Shown here piece by piece: positions 24,715 through 33,988 of a stretch of DNA of 64,000 nucleotides. Where the stretch lies: positions 4,030,001 to 4,094,000 of the forward strand of contig NZ_CP097384.1 in the NCBI RefSeq assembly GCF_024584705.1. Reading direction: 5' to 3'. The notes under the pieces are model-generated. The model searched no databases and had not been told where the DNA came from. It saw only the letters and a list, made by a program, of their open reading frames with translations. This DNA comes from Blastopirellula sp. J2-11. Lineage in GTDB: Bacteria > Planctomycetota > Planctomycetia > Pirellulales > Pirellulaceae. The position numbers and the translations under genes are program-made. The stretch's first letter is position 1. Each line of letters starts with the position of its first letter.

Positions 24715-27700
24715 TTAAGACTTCGCGTGAGCGTGCCTCTCTTCATCCTCTTCCACCAGCACAATTTCCTGCTCGTTGGACGCGACGATCTTGCGGGCCG
24801 CATGAATGCCAAGCGTCCAAAAGAGAGCCGGTCGGACGAGAAACTCGAGCGACGTGCTGGTGATCAAGCCGCCGATAATCACGGTCGCAACCGGATAAAG
24901 AATTTCTTTGCCCGGCTCTCCGGCCGCCATCGCTAGCGGCACCAGGCCGATGCCTGACGTCAACGCCGTCATCAACACGGGAGCCAGTCGATCTTTGCCG
25001 GCGCGAATAATCATCTCTCGCGACCAGGTTTCTCCCTCGTACTTCACCAAGTGAAGGTAATGGTTAATCAACAAAATACCGTTACGCGACGCAATCCCAC
25101 ACAGCGAGATAAAGCCGACCATGCTGGCGACGGTCAACGTTTGTCCCGTCAGATAAAGTGCGGCGACCGATCCGATAAACGCCATCGGCAACGCAATCAT
25201 CACTTGCAGCGACAGATTGACCGACTGAAACATTTTGTAAAGGACCAAAAACATGCCGACCATCGAGATCGCGAACAAGACCGTAATCATCCGCGACGCC
25301 GACTGCTGGCTTTCAAATTGACCGCTATACTCGGTGAAGTATCCGGTCGGCAAACTCGCTTCGATCGGCGCCAAGCGCTGCTTGATCTCTTCCACCACAT
25401 CGACCAGACCGCGACCGCTGACGTTGCACTGAACGATAATTCGTCGTCGCACCTGCTCGCGATTGATCGTGTTCGGCCCATCTGACTCATAAATTCGAGC
25501 GACATCTTCTAACTTCACCGCGCCGCCGGTTGGAGTTTCTAAAATCAGACGACTCATCGCGTTTCGATCTTCGCGAAATGGTTCGTCGAGTTTGACCAAC
25601 AAATCGAACGTTCGTTGCCCGTCCAAGACTTGAGAAACAACTTCTCCTTGCATCGCAGTCTCGACAAATTCGTTGACATCCATACGGCGCAAACCATATT
25701 GCTCCAACTTGTGTCCATCCGCTTCGATCCGTAGCTGCGGAATGTTCACTTGCTGTTCAATCTGCAAATCACGGACGCCGGGCACCGTGGCGATGGCGGC
25801 CTGCATCTTTTGCGCTTCGCGGCGCAACACATCCAAGTCGTCGCCATACAGCTTGATCGCGATTTGCGCTTTGACGCCTGACAGCATGTGCGAGATCAAG
25901 TGGGCCAGCGGTTGCTCGACCGCGGTCACAATCCCTGGAACATCGGCCAGCGCTTCGCTGATTTCGTCGATCACTTCTTCGCGAGAGTTGGTTGTTTTGG
26001 GATCGATCGTTGCGACAAATTCATTAATGTTGACCCCTTCGGCATGCTCGTCTAACTCGGCGCGCCCCGTCTTGCGGACAAACGCGGAGATGTCACGGAC
26101 TTCCTCCAGACGCTTCTCGACCCGATCCGAGATTTCATTCGATTTGGCCAACGAAGTTCCCGGCGGCAGAACCACATTGATTTGCACGGCGCCTTCGTTA
26201 AACGGCGGGAGAAAGTCGCTTTCTAGCTGCAACATTCCCCAACCAGAAATCGACACCGCGACCGCCGCAACCGCCAAAATAGGCCACGCCATGCGAACGC
26301 TGAAATTCATCACGACGTCAGCCAGGCGTTTCAAACCGCGTAGCAGAAAACCATCTTTCTCTTCATGCGAGAATTTCTCGTTCCCCAGCATCCAATAGCT
26401 CAGCACCGGCGTCACGGTTAACGAGACGAAGAGCGACGACACCAACGATACGATGTAGGCGACTCCCAGCGGAGCGAACAAACGTCCTTCCATCCCAGAA
26501 AGTGCGAACAACGGCACGAACACCAACACGACGATCAACGTGCCGTAGACGATGGAATTACGAATCTCGCAACTTGCTTGAAACACGACCAGCAGCGGAT
26601 GCTTGGGATGGTCACTATGCCGGTTCTCGCGCAAGCGGCGAAAGATATTTTCGACATCCACGATCGCGTCATCGACCAACTCGCCGATCGCGACCGCCAA
26701 GCCTCCCAAAGTCATCGTATTGATCGACAAGCCGAACGTAGCGAACACCAGCGCCGTGATGACGATCGACAACGGAATCGCGGTTAGCGTAATGAACGTC
26801 GTACGCAAATTCATCAAGAAGAGAAACAAGATGATCACGACCAGGATCCCGCCGTCTCGCAGCGCTTCCATGACGTTTTCAATCGCCAAGTCGATGAACG
26901 TCTTTTGCTGATAGAGATCCGGTAACATTCGCACATCTGGCGGCAATGAAGGCTGCAATTCCGTTAGCGCCTCGACGACTTGTTCGGTCACGCGGCGCGT
27001 GTCGGCGTCGGGTTGTTTCATCACCGTTAATACCACGGCGGGACCGCCGCTAAAATTTCCTTCGTCGTCCCGCGCAAACGCTGTACTGTCGCCGCGTTTC
27101 GTCTGCGCGCCTTCGACAATCTTGGCGACCTGCGAAAGACGGATCGATTGGCCATCGCGATGAGCGATCACGATGCGCGACAGTTCGTCGATCGAAGTCA
27201 CGCGCCCCAGGGATCGCACCAACAATTCATTCGGCCCTTGATCATCCAGGTAACCCCCAGCCGTGTTTTGATTGCTTTCGCTAAGCGCCTGCTTCACTTG
27301 ATGCAGGTTGACGCCGTAGCGGAGCATGTCGTTCGGGTTGACCAGCACTTGAAACTGTTTTCGTTCGCCCCCCATGACGACGACTTGCGAGACGCCGGGA
27401 ATGGTCAGCAGGCGCTGCCGCACCACCCAGTCTGCGACCGTGCGCAGTTCCATCGGCGGCGTAACGCCCCCTTCGCTATACATCCCCATGATCATGATTT
27501 GACCCATGATCGAAGAAATCGGCATCAACTGCGGCTTCACGGTCTTCGGGAGAGTATCGGTCGAGAGCGCCAATCGTTCGGCGACGATCTGACGGTCGTT
27601 GTAGATGTCGGTCCCCCAATCGAACTCGACGTAAATCACCGAGAGACCGACGCCTGACTGCGTGCGTACCGCTTGCACGCCGGTCGCGCCATTTAAGACC

Positions 27701-27912
27701 GTTTCCAGCGGAAAGGTAATCAGCGTCTCCACTTCCTCTGGCGCCATGCCGGGCGCTTCGGTCATGACGACCACGCGCGGTCGATTGAGATTCGGAAAAA
27801 CGTCGATCGGCAATTGAGTTGCCTGCCAACCGCCGTAGACCAGCAAAAAGATGGCCAAAGCGATCACCAACAGGCGATTCAGCAGCGCAAAGCGGATAAT
27901 GGAATTAAGCAT
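24715..27912 (-). CDS. Heavy-metal efflux RND pump (CzcA/CusA family)
   Basis: Inner-membrane proton-driven RND pump of 1,065 residues, full length for the HME family, with N-terminal MLNSIIRFALLNRLLVI and the two periplasmic porter loops. The proton-relay helix reads AIGELVDDAIVDVENIFRR near residue 405. This is neither the CzcA-type DFGxxxDGA nor the CusA-type AxGxxxDAAxxMxEN, and fits the less studied HME3b-like group, so the metal is uncertain. It forms the tripartite export machine with the adaptor directly upstream (63 bp gap) and the CzcC-like channel. The C-terminus ends in Glu/His-rich EERHAHAKS. Confidence 0.9.
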   Translation of the reverse strand: MLNSIIRFALLNRLLVIALAIFLLVYGGWQATQLPIDVFPNLNRPRVVVMTEAPGMAPEEVETLITFPLETVLNGATGVQAVRTQSGVGLSVIYVEFDWGTDIYNDRQIVAERLALSTDTLPKTVKPQLMPISSIMGQIMIMGMYSEGGVTPPMELRTVADWVVRQRLLTIPGVSQVVVMGGERKQFQVLVNPNDMLRYGVNLHQVKQALSESNQNTAGGYLDDQGPNELLVRSLGRVTSIDELSRIVIAHRDGQSIRLSQVAKIVEGAQTKRGDSTAFARDDEGNFSGGPAVVLTVMKQPDADTRRVTEQVVEALTELQPSLPPDVRMLPDLYQQKTFIDLAIENVMEALRDGGILVVIILFLFLMNLRTTFITLTAIPLSIVITALVFATFGLSINTMTLGGLAVAIGELVDDAIVDVENIFRRLRENRHSDHPKHPLLVVFQASCEIRNSIVYGTLIVVLVFVPLFALSGMEGRLFAPLGVAYIVSLVSSLFVSLTVTPVLSYWMLGNEKFSHEEKDGFLLRGLKRLADVVMNFSVRMAWPILAVAAVAVSISGWGMLQLESDFLPPFNEGAVQINVVLPPGTSLAKSNEISDRVEKRLEEVRDISAFVRKTGRAELDEHAEGVNINEFVATIDPKTTNSREEVIDEISEALADVPGIVTAVEQPLAHLISHMLSGVKAQIAIKLYGDDLDVLRREAQKMQAAIATVPGVRDLQIEQQVNIPQLRIEADGHKLEQYGLRRMDVNEFVETAMQGEVVSQVLDGQRTFDLLVKLDEPFREDRNAMSRLILETPTGGAVKLEDVARIYESDGPNTINREQVRRRIIVQCNVSGRGLVDVVEEIKQRLAPIEASLPTGYFTEYSGQFESQQSASRMITVLFAISMVGMFLVLYKMFQSVNLSLQVMIALPMAFIGSVAALYLTGQTLTVASMVGFISLCGIASRNGILLINHYLHLVKYEGETWSREMIIRAGKDRLAPVLMTALTSGIGLVPLAMAAGEPGKEILYPVATVIIGGLITSTSLEFLVRPALFWTLGIHAARKIVASNEQEIVLVEEDEERHAHAKS

Positions 27913-27975
27913 GCGTATGAGCGAGGGTTGATGGTCGTGGAAAGCGAGAAATGACGTGCGACTTCCGGCACGACC

Positions 27976-29358
27976 CTAGTGATTGTGTCCTGCATGCGGA
28001 TCGACCGCGCCGCCAGACTTGTTTTTGATCGCCAGATGAATTTGGTACGCGCCGCGAGCCGCGATCACGTCGCCCGGAAAAATCGATCCGTCATTGGCGA
28101 CGACCACCGATTCTTGATCACGGAATTCGACATGCACCGGCACCCGATCAAAATGATCGCCATTTTGTTGATAGACGTACGACTCGGCCCCTTCCTCCAC
28201 AATCGCCGAGACCGGCACGACCAGACGATCTTTCCACTGAGCGATCGGCACGCGCACTTCCATCCGCTGCCCCGGCTTAAATCGCCATTCGATATAGCGA
28301 TGCCCATTAGCGGCCGCTTTGTCCGTAACGACGTCATTCGGCAGACTTAGATAGAAATGAAACGCACGCGACTGCGAATCGACCACGTCCGACAGGTACA
28401 GCAATTGCAAGTTCTCGATTTTTTCCCGTTCGTCTTTGCCCGACATTAATTCGGCCGTGACAGGCCATCCGTTGGCCGCCGCTTCACGCAATCGCACCGC
28501 GTCATCTTCAAACGCTTTTCCTTCGATATACAACTCACAATGATCGGCCACGATCCCCATCAGCTGTCCTGCTTGCACTTGTTGGCCGACGTTGACGGCG
28601 ATGTTCTGCACGTGGAAGAAATGATCCATCGAGCAGGCCTCCCCTTCGTGGGAATGCTCCGGAGCGTTGACCGTCAACGTTTGGAACAGCCGTCGCTCTT
28701 GCGTGATCGCATCGACTTGCGTCTGCGTCAAACCATGTAACAACAACGCCTGACGGTCCGCTTTGAGCGAAGCCTCGAGTTTTTGCTTCTCGTATTCCTG
28801 TTCCAAGATGCGCTTCCCAGGCACAATCCCCTCGGTCAGCGACGTCAGACGGGCGATCTCGCTGTTCACCACTTCCAGGTTTTCCGCGGTCCGAATTAGA
28901 TCGCTTTGCGCGGTAACCAACTCTTCAAAGGTCAACCGGATCTCAAACAACGGGCTTCCAGGCGCAACGGCGGAACCCTGCATCGGGTAGATCCTGGAGA
29001 TGACGCCGGTCAGCGGAGAAGAGATATGAATCTGCGTCCGACCGGGTCTTTCGACCACCATCGCCGGCAGATTGATCCGCCGCGTATAGGTCCCCAGTTC
29101 CAGCGTCAGCGGACGATAGCCGATGTTCTTCAGTCCGTTGGCGCTCAACTCAATCGAAGTCCCTTCCGAATGGCCGGCATGTGCATGGTCATGCTCATCC
29201 TCGTGCGCATCACCTGCGTGCGAATCGGCCGCAGGCTCCGCTTTTTGGGTAAGCAGCGGCCACCAATAAACAGAAGAAGCCGCCGTGACGGCAAGAGTTC
29301 CGACGACAATAACCGTCGGCCAGATCCAACCAGAGCCAGTTTTTTGGGGAACGTTCAT
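27976..29358 (-). CDS. RND efflux periplasmic adaptor (CzcB/CusB-like), His-rich
   Basis: Membrane-fusion protein linking the pump to the outer-membrane channel. ATG 29358 gives one N-terminal membrane anchor (GWIWPTVIVVGTLAVTAASS). It is followed by a His-rich arm (HAGDAHEDEHDHAHAGH), the beta-barrel and lipoyl halves (IHISSPLTGVISRIYPMQGSAV), a coiled-coil hairpin (about residues 165-215) and the C-terminal DPHAGHNH. A second Cys/His patch (HSHEGEACSMDHFFHV) interrupts the lipoyl region and could be a metal site. Length is 460 residues. The longer frame to 29424 adds only polar residues. Confidence 0.88.
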   Translation of the reverse strand: MNVPQKTGSGWIWPTVIVVGTLAVTAASSVYWWPLLTQKAEPAADSHAGDAHEDEHDHAHAGHSEGTSIELSANGLKNIGYRPLTLELGTYTRRINLPAMVVERPGRTQIHISSPLTGVISRIYPMQGSAVAPGSPLFEIRLTFEELVTAQSDLIRTAENLEVVNSEIARLTSLTEGIVPGKRILEQEYEKQKLEASLKADRQALLLHGLTQTQVDAITQERRLFQTLTVNAPEHSHEGEACSMDHFFHVQNIAVNVGQQVQAGQLMGIVADHCELYIEGKAFEDDAVRLREAAANGWPVTAELMSGKDEREKIENLQLLYLSDVVDSQSRAFHFYLSLPNDVVTDKAAANGHRYIEWRFKPGQRMEVRVPIAQWKDRLVVPVSAIVEEGAESYVYQQNGDHFDRVPVHVEFRDQESVVVANDGSIFPGDVIAARGAYQIHLAIKNKSGGAVDPHAGHNH

Positions 29359-29524
29359 CCGATTTTCCAATCTCGCGTCCGCAGACGCACGCACGTTTCG
29401 TGACCTGCACGAAGGATTCCACAATCAGCCAAGAACTTACCGACACGCCCAAACTGCCGATACGTCAACAAGAACGTAACGACGGCGTCCAAGCACAGAA
29501 GGAACGACGTTAAGAGAAACGGAT

Positions 29525-29968
29525 TTAAATCCGCAAAACGCTCAGCGCAAGATGCCGGCGCAGGGGGACGTCGGCGGGGGACGCCAAACGGAAAGAATGC
29601 AGACGCAATGAGTCCAACTCGCCAGCAACGATCTGAGTTGCACCAACTCCCAGAAAATTCGCTTGCGTCCAGTTGTCAGCCAAAGCGGAAGCGTCGTCCG
29701 AACGTGCGCCGACAAAAACGCATTTCGCCTCTGCACATTCCGATTCGTGATCGGGACAATTAGGCGTTTCGGCCTCGGTCGCGACAGCGGCGACTTCATG
29801 CGAGTGGGTGCAGCAACCGCCGTAGGCGTCGGCAGCAGCGGTTTCGCGCTGGGCGTGATTCACCCCATCCGGGATGGTTTCGACATGCATGTGATGAGCG
29901 CAACAGCCGACGATCGCATGCCAAAGCATGGCCGATACCGTCAGAAATGCCGTTACCCGTCGAATCAC
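29525..29968 (-). CDS. Small exported Cys/His-rich protein C of the metal island
   Basis: Unrecognised 147-residue protein at the head of the minus-strand efflux operon. It has a signal-like N-terminus (RRVTAFLTVSAMLWHAIVG), then GCCAHHMHVE and GGCCTHSHE, then NCPDHESECAEAKCVF. The pattern of short Cys/His clusters and the closing RRHLALSVLRI recall proteins A and B on the other side of the island. Together they suggest one metal-binding family at each transcription unit. Function as a metallochaperone or sensor is inferred. Confidence 0.62.
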   Translation of the reverse strand: MIRRVTAFLTVSAMLWHAIVGCCAHHMHVETIPDGVNHAQRETAAADAYGGCCTHSHEVAAVATEAETPNCPDHESECAEAKCVFVGARSDDASALADNWTQANFLGVGATQIVAGELDSLRLHSFRLASPADVPLRRHLALSVLRI

Positions 29969-30166
29969 AAGCCAGAATCCGGTTATTGAATCTCGTTGAA
30001 CCAGATTAAATTATCGGCGAATCGTCCAATCAAGCAACAGGACTTTCCCCCCCAAATCTGTCATGACAGGAGACATTCTGCGTCGCTTTGCGTAATTGCA
30101 GCGGTTTGACCGAGAAAAACTAGGGGCAAATTACTTCCGAAGATGTCGCGAGAGGCTCTCACAATT

Positions 30167-30823
30167 CTAATCGAAGTCCGCCGACGTGCCTCGGCTGCGT
30201 CCCCATAGATCGGACGAGTTGAGCAGAAGCTCCGAATCATTGACTTCCGGCAAATCCGCAGGCAGCTCGCGCAGTCGCATCGGGACCCCATAGGCGAGCA
30301 TCCGCGGCGGGACGTCGCGATTCACCAGCGTTCCGGCCCCCACAAACGCCCCTTCGCCAATTGTTACGCCGGGGCAAACAGTCACTCCTCCGCCGATCGC
30401 CGCCCCTTCTTTCACGATGGCCCCCTGCACCGGCGCACGTTGACGCATCGGATACTTGTCATTCAAAAAGGTCGTCCCTGGTCCAACAAAAACCAGACTC
30501 TCGATCTTGGTCGTACTCGAGACATAGACATGGGCCATCAACTTCACGCCGTCGCCGATCGAAAGATTTCCCTCCAATGTCGATTGATGCAGCACCACTA
30601 CATTATCGCCGATGGTGCAGCAAGCGCGGATCACGACGTTGTGCCCACACGTAAAACGATCGCCGATTTGCGTATCGGCATAGATAACGCTTCCCATTCG
30701 CACGACGGCGTCATCCCCCAGGACCGTCGGCCCCGACCAACCGGGATAGACATATCCCAGCATGACGTTTTGATCGATCTCAGCTCGAAGCCCAAGCCGA
30801 ACCGGCGACGGAGAATCGCTCAT
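30167..30823 (-). CDS. Hexapeptide-repeat acyltransferase
   Basis: Left-handed beta-helix acyltransferase of 218 residues. Repeats of the [LIV]-G-x4 type run through the middle (VLGDDAVVRMGSVIYADTQI, TIGDNVVVLHQSTLEGNLSI, AIGGGVTVCPGVTIGEGAFV), with the family's LAYGVPMR at the end of the coil. The acceptor is probably a sugar amine or hydroxyl, with acetyl-CoA as donor. Its start codon overlaps the stop of the ceramidase-like gene by 4 bp (ATGA), so the two are translationally coupled. A role in modifying a sugar released or transported by this operon is inferred. Confidence 0.82.
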   Translation of the reverse strand: MSDSPSPVRLGLRAEIDQNVMLGYVYPGWSGPTVLGDDAVVRMGSVIYADTQIGDRFTCGHNVVIRACCTIGDNVVVLHQSTLEGNLSIGDGVKLMAHVYVSSTTKIESLVFVGPGTTFLNDKYPMRQRAPVQGAIVKEGAAIGGGVTVCPGVTIGEGAFVGAGTLVNRDVPPRMLAYGVPMRLRELPADLPEVNDSELLLNSSDLWGRSRGTSADFD

Positions 30824-32484
30824 CGTGTCGACTCTCCCGCCATTTGCGTCAATACGCGAACTCCTTCATCCGCAATGACGTCGCCGCCGGGAAGATCGAG
30901 CGGAGGACGTGGACGAATGTTTTTGTCCTCAGCAGCCGTGTAGCGATGAAAGGAACTCATGTATTCTCGATCCCCAATGTTGGGACCATCGGGAATGTAT
31001 CCCATGGTGAAATTCGCGTAACCGCAGGGAACGGTTAACGGCAACGGTGAGTTCCTGCGCAGCTTTCGACCGATCCCCAAAAACGGCTCGAGCGGCATTC
31101 CGACGAAACCGACGTCTCCCACGCGAAATACCCACAATTCGACCGGAAGCACCTTGGGAAGCTCCGTTTCGCCTCCTGCCTGACGCAGTTCCAGCGCCCA
31201 AGCGGTCCACATCCGCACGCGATCTACCAAACCGGCCCGATACGCAGGCGACAAATCGCGGGGAAAATTCAGACCAACACAGTGCAGCGTCTCTTCATCA
31301 CCATTTCGCGCACGGCGAATAAACGCTTCGATTTCATCCAGATCACGTTGTAACTCGGCTTCGGTCGGCAACGGCCCTAGCGGCAACTCCGCCACCGTTG
31401 CGGCGAAGGCGAGATCATTGCGTTCCGATTTTTGCAGCTTCGGCAACGCGTCGACGTAGCTTTGTCCCAACATTTCACCAAATTCGATCGCTCGCTTGAC
31501 GCCGCCGCGAAACATTTCTTTCGAGTTCACATCACCGGCACAACCTTGAAAGAACGCAACCGGAACCTCGCTCTCCCCCCCCAACTTCTTTCCTAACACA
31601 TCGCAGGCAACCTGCGGATAGTCGCCAAAGACAACAGGGATCTCGGGCGAAAAGCTGGTCACTGGATGACCGGCGAACTGCACCCACGCGACGACCGGCT
31701 GGCCGGCTTCGTTCTTAAAGACCACAACCGGCGCCTGGGTATCAATATCGCCGCGAAAGTCGACGCCTTGCAGAACGCGATCTTCTTCCCGCATCATAAA
31801 TGTAGAGCCATCCGCGCGGCGGCCTTTGCGGTTGTACGTGATGCGATCTTCGTTCCCTACCGCCCACCAGATGCTGACCGGCTGCAACTGGCTCTCCAGC
31901 TCGCGCACGCTGCTGATAAGTCGCGCCAGCAGTTCGTTTCCGATTTCGTTCAACTGCGCGGTTGGGCCCTGATAAGGAGGAAGCCCCCATTCAAAGCCAC
32001 CCATTTCGTTCATAATTAGCGACGTATCGCTGTGATTGTGCGAAGCGAAAAAAATGACCTGCTCTTCGCGGATCTTCAACTCAATGGCGATCGCTCGACG
32101 AAACATTTGCGTGACATTGCGAGGAATCTTGACCCAATCGCAGCAGATGACGCAAACACGAGTCTGGCCATCATCCAACAACGTGACTGTTGTCTTCAAT
32201 GGCCCCGCAATTTCCGCCTCTTTCGGAAGCTTCGCCGTGTTGGTCTTGATCACTTTGTCCGGCGTAATCCCAAACCGAACAGCGGCCGCCTGCAGACGAT
32301 TTCCGGCGGTTGTCGCTGCGTCGGCGCAGACTCCGGAACGGCAACAAGTGCAGACGATCATCGTGACCCAACAAGCGATCATCGATCGCCAGACGGATCG
32401 AAAAGAGGTAGCCGCACCCCATGCGTTGATCGGTGCACATCCCAAGTTTCCGCGGCCGATAACAGGCCTCAATTTACAAACCAT
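30820..32484 (-). CDS. Neutral/alkaline ceramidase-like secreted hydrolase
   Basis: Predicted metallo-amidase related to the N-terminal domain of neutral ceramidases. FFASHNHSDT is the Zn-binding HxH motif, VQFAGHPVTSFS the second His block, and VAFFQGCAGDVN the conserved GNAGD-like loop. The C-terminal ceramidase domain is not obvious, so the substrate may differ; many planctomycete relatives are of this short type. ATG 32484 follows GAGGAG and yields 554 residues with a hydrophobic export segment (MIACWVTMIVCTCCRSGVCA) after a long basic N-region. A further-downstream start is possible. It lies between the sialidase-like gene and the acyltransferase. Confidence 0.72.
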   Translation of the reverse strand: MVCKLRPVIGRGNLGCAPINAWGAATSFRSVWRSMIACWVTMIVCTCCRSGVCADAATTAGNRLQAAAVRFGITPDKVIKTNTAKLPKEAEIAGPLKTTVTLLDDGQTRVCVICCDWVKIPRNVTQMFRRAIAIELKIREEQVIFFASHNHSDTSLIMNEMGGFEWGLPPYQGPTAQLNEIGNELLARLISSVRELESQLQPVSIWWAVGNEDRITYNRKGRRADGSTFMMREEDRVLQGVDFRGDIDTQAPVVVFKNEAGQPVVAWVQFAGHPVTSFSPEIPVVFGDYPQVACDVLGKKLGGESEVPVAFFQGCAGDVNSKEMFRGGVKRAIEFGEMLGQSYVDALPKLQKSERNDLAFAATVAELPLGPLPTEAELQRDLDEIEAFIRRARNGDEETLHCVGLNFPRDLSPAYRAGLVDRVRMWTAWALELRQAGGETELPKVLPVELWVFRVGDVGFVGMPLEPFLGIGRKLRRNSPLPLTVPCGYANFTMGYIPDGPNIGDREYMSSFHRYTAAEDKNIRPRPPLDLPGGDVIADEGVRVLTQMAGESTR

Positions 32485-32583
32485 CTGCGACAGCTCCTCA
32501 CTTCTACTTGGTGAATACTTGGTCGCCGATAGGGTCCGTTGCAATGCGATTCCCCCATCGGCGCACAAGTCGTCTCATTCAGT

Positions 32584-33642
32584 TTAGTTGCTCGGCGACA
32601 ATATCAACTGCGCCAGGTAAATGCTCGTCTTGCCTTCATGGGAGGAGTAATAGCTGACCCAGAGTTGTCCATCATGAAAAACCAGTCCGGGATAACTGGT
32701 GTCGCCTCCGCTGGGAAGCACCGCCAATTCTTGCAACGAAGACTTGGCGGGATCGAGTCGCCAGAGAGCGGTTTTCGCCTTTCCGAGATATCGGCGGCCA
32801 GACACCACCAGTTGACCATCGGGCAATTGCAAGATCTGCGGACCACCGACCCGTACGCCTAAGCTTTTCCAATCCCAATGCGTATACGGAGCCTTGGAGG
32901 CGCCAAGGACGGCGGTCGCATCTGGCTCCCCATCTCTTCGCACCACGCAAAGCGCCGTGCCATCTTCCAAAAACAACAAGCTGCTTTCGTTCGGAGCGCT
33001 CCGCACCCCAAGGTCTTTGACCAGCGTCTCAAACGTTTCTCCATCCTCGCTCTTGTACAAGCGAATGTTCCCCCTCTTTGTTCGCTCGGCGCGACTGCCG
33101 ACACCGGTTTGATACCCCACCGCATAGGCCGCGCCGTCTGACCAGACGATCCGCCAGATCCAATAGTTCTTGTCACCGATTGCGTGCGGTTGCGTCCAAC
33201 TCGCTCCATCTTTGGAGAACCAAACGTATGTCTGATGCGATTTTTCGTGCGGAGGTTGCGTCACCGCAGCGCCGCAGAGCATCAATTGATCGTCCGGCGT
33301 CACGCAAATCTTCGCATCTCGCAGGTCGAGCCCCGGCATCGAAACCAGCGCCGCTGATTCCCATTTTTCACCATCCGAAGAAACCAAGATACGGAGCGAG
33401 CCGTCCGCCGAAACATGTTTCTCGCCCTCACGAAAAGCACAAAACCACTTGTCATGAAATCGCACCAGATCGGTGAATGCGTTGTGCCTTCCTTGGCTCC
33501 AAATCTTTTTCAGTTGCGTTAACTCCACCCCTTTGGCGAGTTCCGCTTGCGGCTCATCCGCTTGTAAGGAAGGAACCTGGACGAATGACAGGCCAACGAG
33601 AAGCAAGGTCGTTGGAAACAGCACACCTAGGCGAGAGAGCAT
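32584..33642 (-). CDS. Secreted sialidase-like (BNR/Asp-box) protein
   Basis: Exported six-bladed propeller of the exo-alpha-sialidase superfamily. The signal peptide is MLSRLGVLFPTTLLLVGLSFVQ from ATG 33642, which has an AAGGGG ribosome-binding site. Asp-box-like repeats are seen: VSSDGEKWES, FSKDGASWTQ and KSEDGETFET. Length is 352 residues. A catalytic Tyr/Glu pair and Arg triad cannot be assigned with certainty, so it may hydrolyse another glycoside. It is the first gene of a three-gene unit and faces a divergent GntR/LacI-type regulator. Confidence 0.78.
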   Translation of the reverse strand: MLSRLGVLFPTTLLLVGLSFVQVPSLQADEPQAELAKGVELTQLKKIWSQGRHNAFTDLVRFHDKWFCAFREGEKHVSADGSLRILVSSDGEKWESAALVSMPGLDLRDAKICVTPDDQLMLCGAAVTQPPHEKSHQTYVWFSKDGASWTQPHAIGDKNYWIWRIVWSDGAAYAVGYQTGVGSRAERTKRGNIRLYKSEDGETFETLVKDLGVRSAPNESSLLFLEDGTALCVVRRDGEPDATAVLGASKAPYTHWDWKSLGVRVGGPQILQLPDGQLVVSGRRYLGKAKTALWRLDPAKSSLQELAVLPSGGDTSYPGLVFHDGQLWVSYYSSHEGKTSIYLAQLILSPSN

Positions 33643-33705
33643 CAGAGGCCCCTTAGAGAAAACAAAAGGTAGGAAATCAACCAAATGGAGGGATTACGCG
33701 GCTGC

Positions 33706-33740
33706 GACGAGAGTATCGTACCACAGCAATACCTCTCGTC
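33706..33740. promoter_or_regulatory. Inverted repeat upstream of the sialidase-like operon
   Basis: GACGAGAG (33706-33713) and CTCTCGTC (33733-33740) are perfect inverted arms about 65 bp upstream of the sialidase-like start, in the divergent intergenic region. It is a candidate operator for the regulator at 33989, or a 5' UTR hairpin. Confidence 0.45.
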
Positions 33741-33922
33741 AATAAAAAACAACTTGCGACCAAGAGTTTTGCGCGGAACTGATCAAGTTGGCTCGATGCA
33801 CTCACCTCCAACATGATTGAAAAAGAGGAATTTACACGTAGTTTTCCGACATTCAAGAAGGATTCGCCACCGTTCGTTTGGATCTTAGCATCGTCTTGAC
33901 AGACTCCCCCCAAAACAAAAGC

Positions 33923-33950
33923 TTGACACGCACAATAGGTCCAGTAGGAT
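33923..33950 (+). promoter_or_regulatory. Candidate sigma-70 promoter of the GntR/LacI-type regulator
   Basis: TTGACA (33923-33928) and TAGGAT (33945-33950) are 16 bp apart and lie about 40 bp upstream of the ATG at 33989. The match to consensus is good, but no start site is known. Confidence 0.5.
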
Positions 33951-33988
33951 GTCATGCGTACCAATTAAGACATCTCGGACCACTACCT

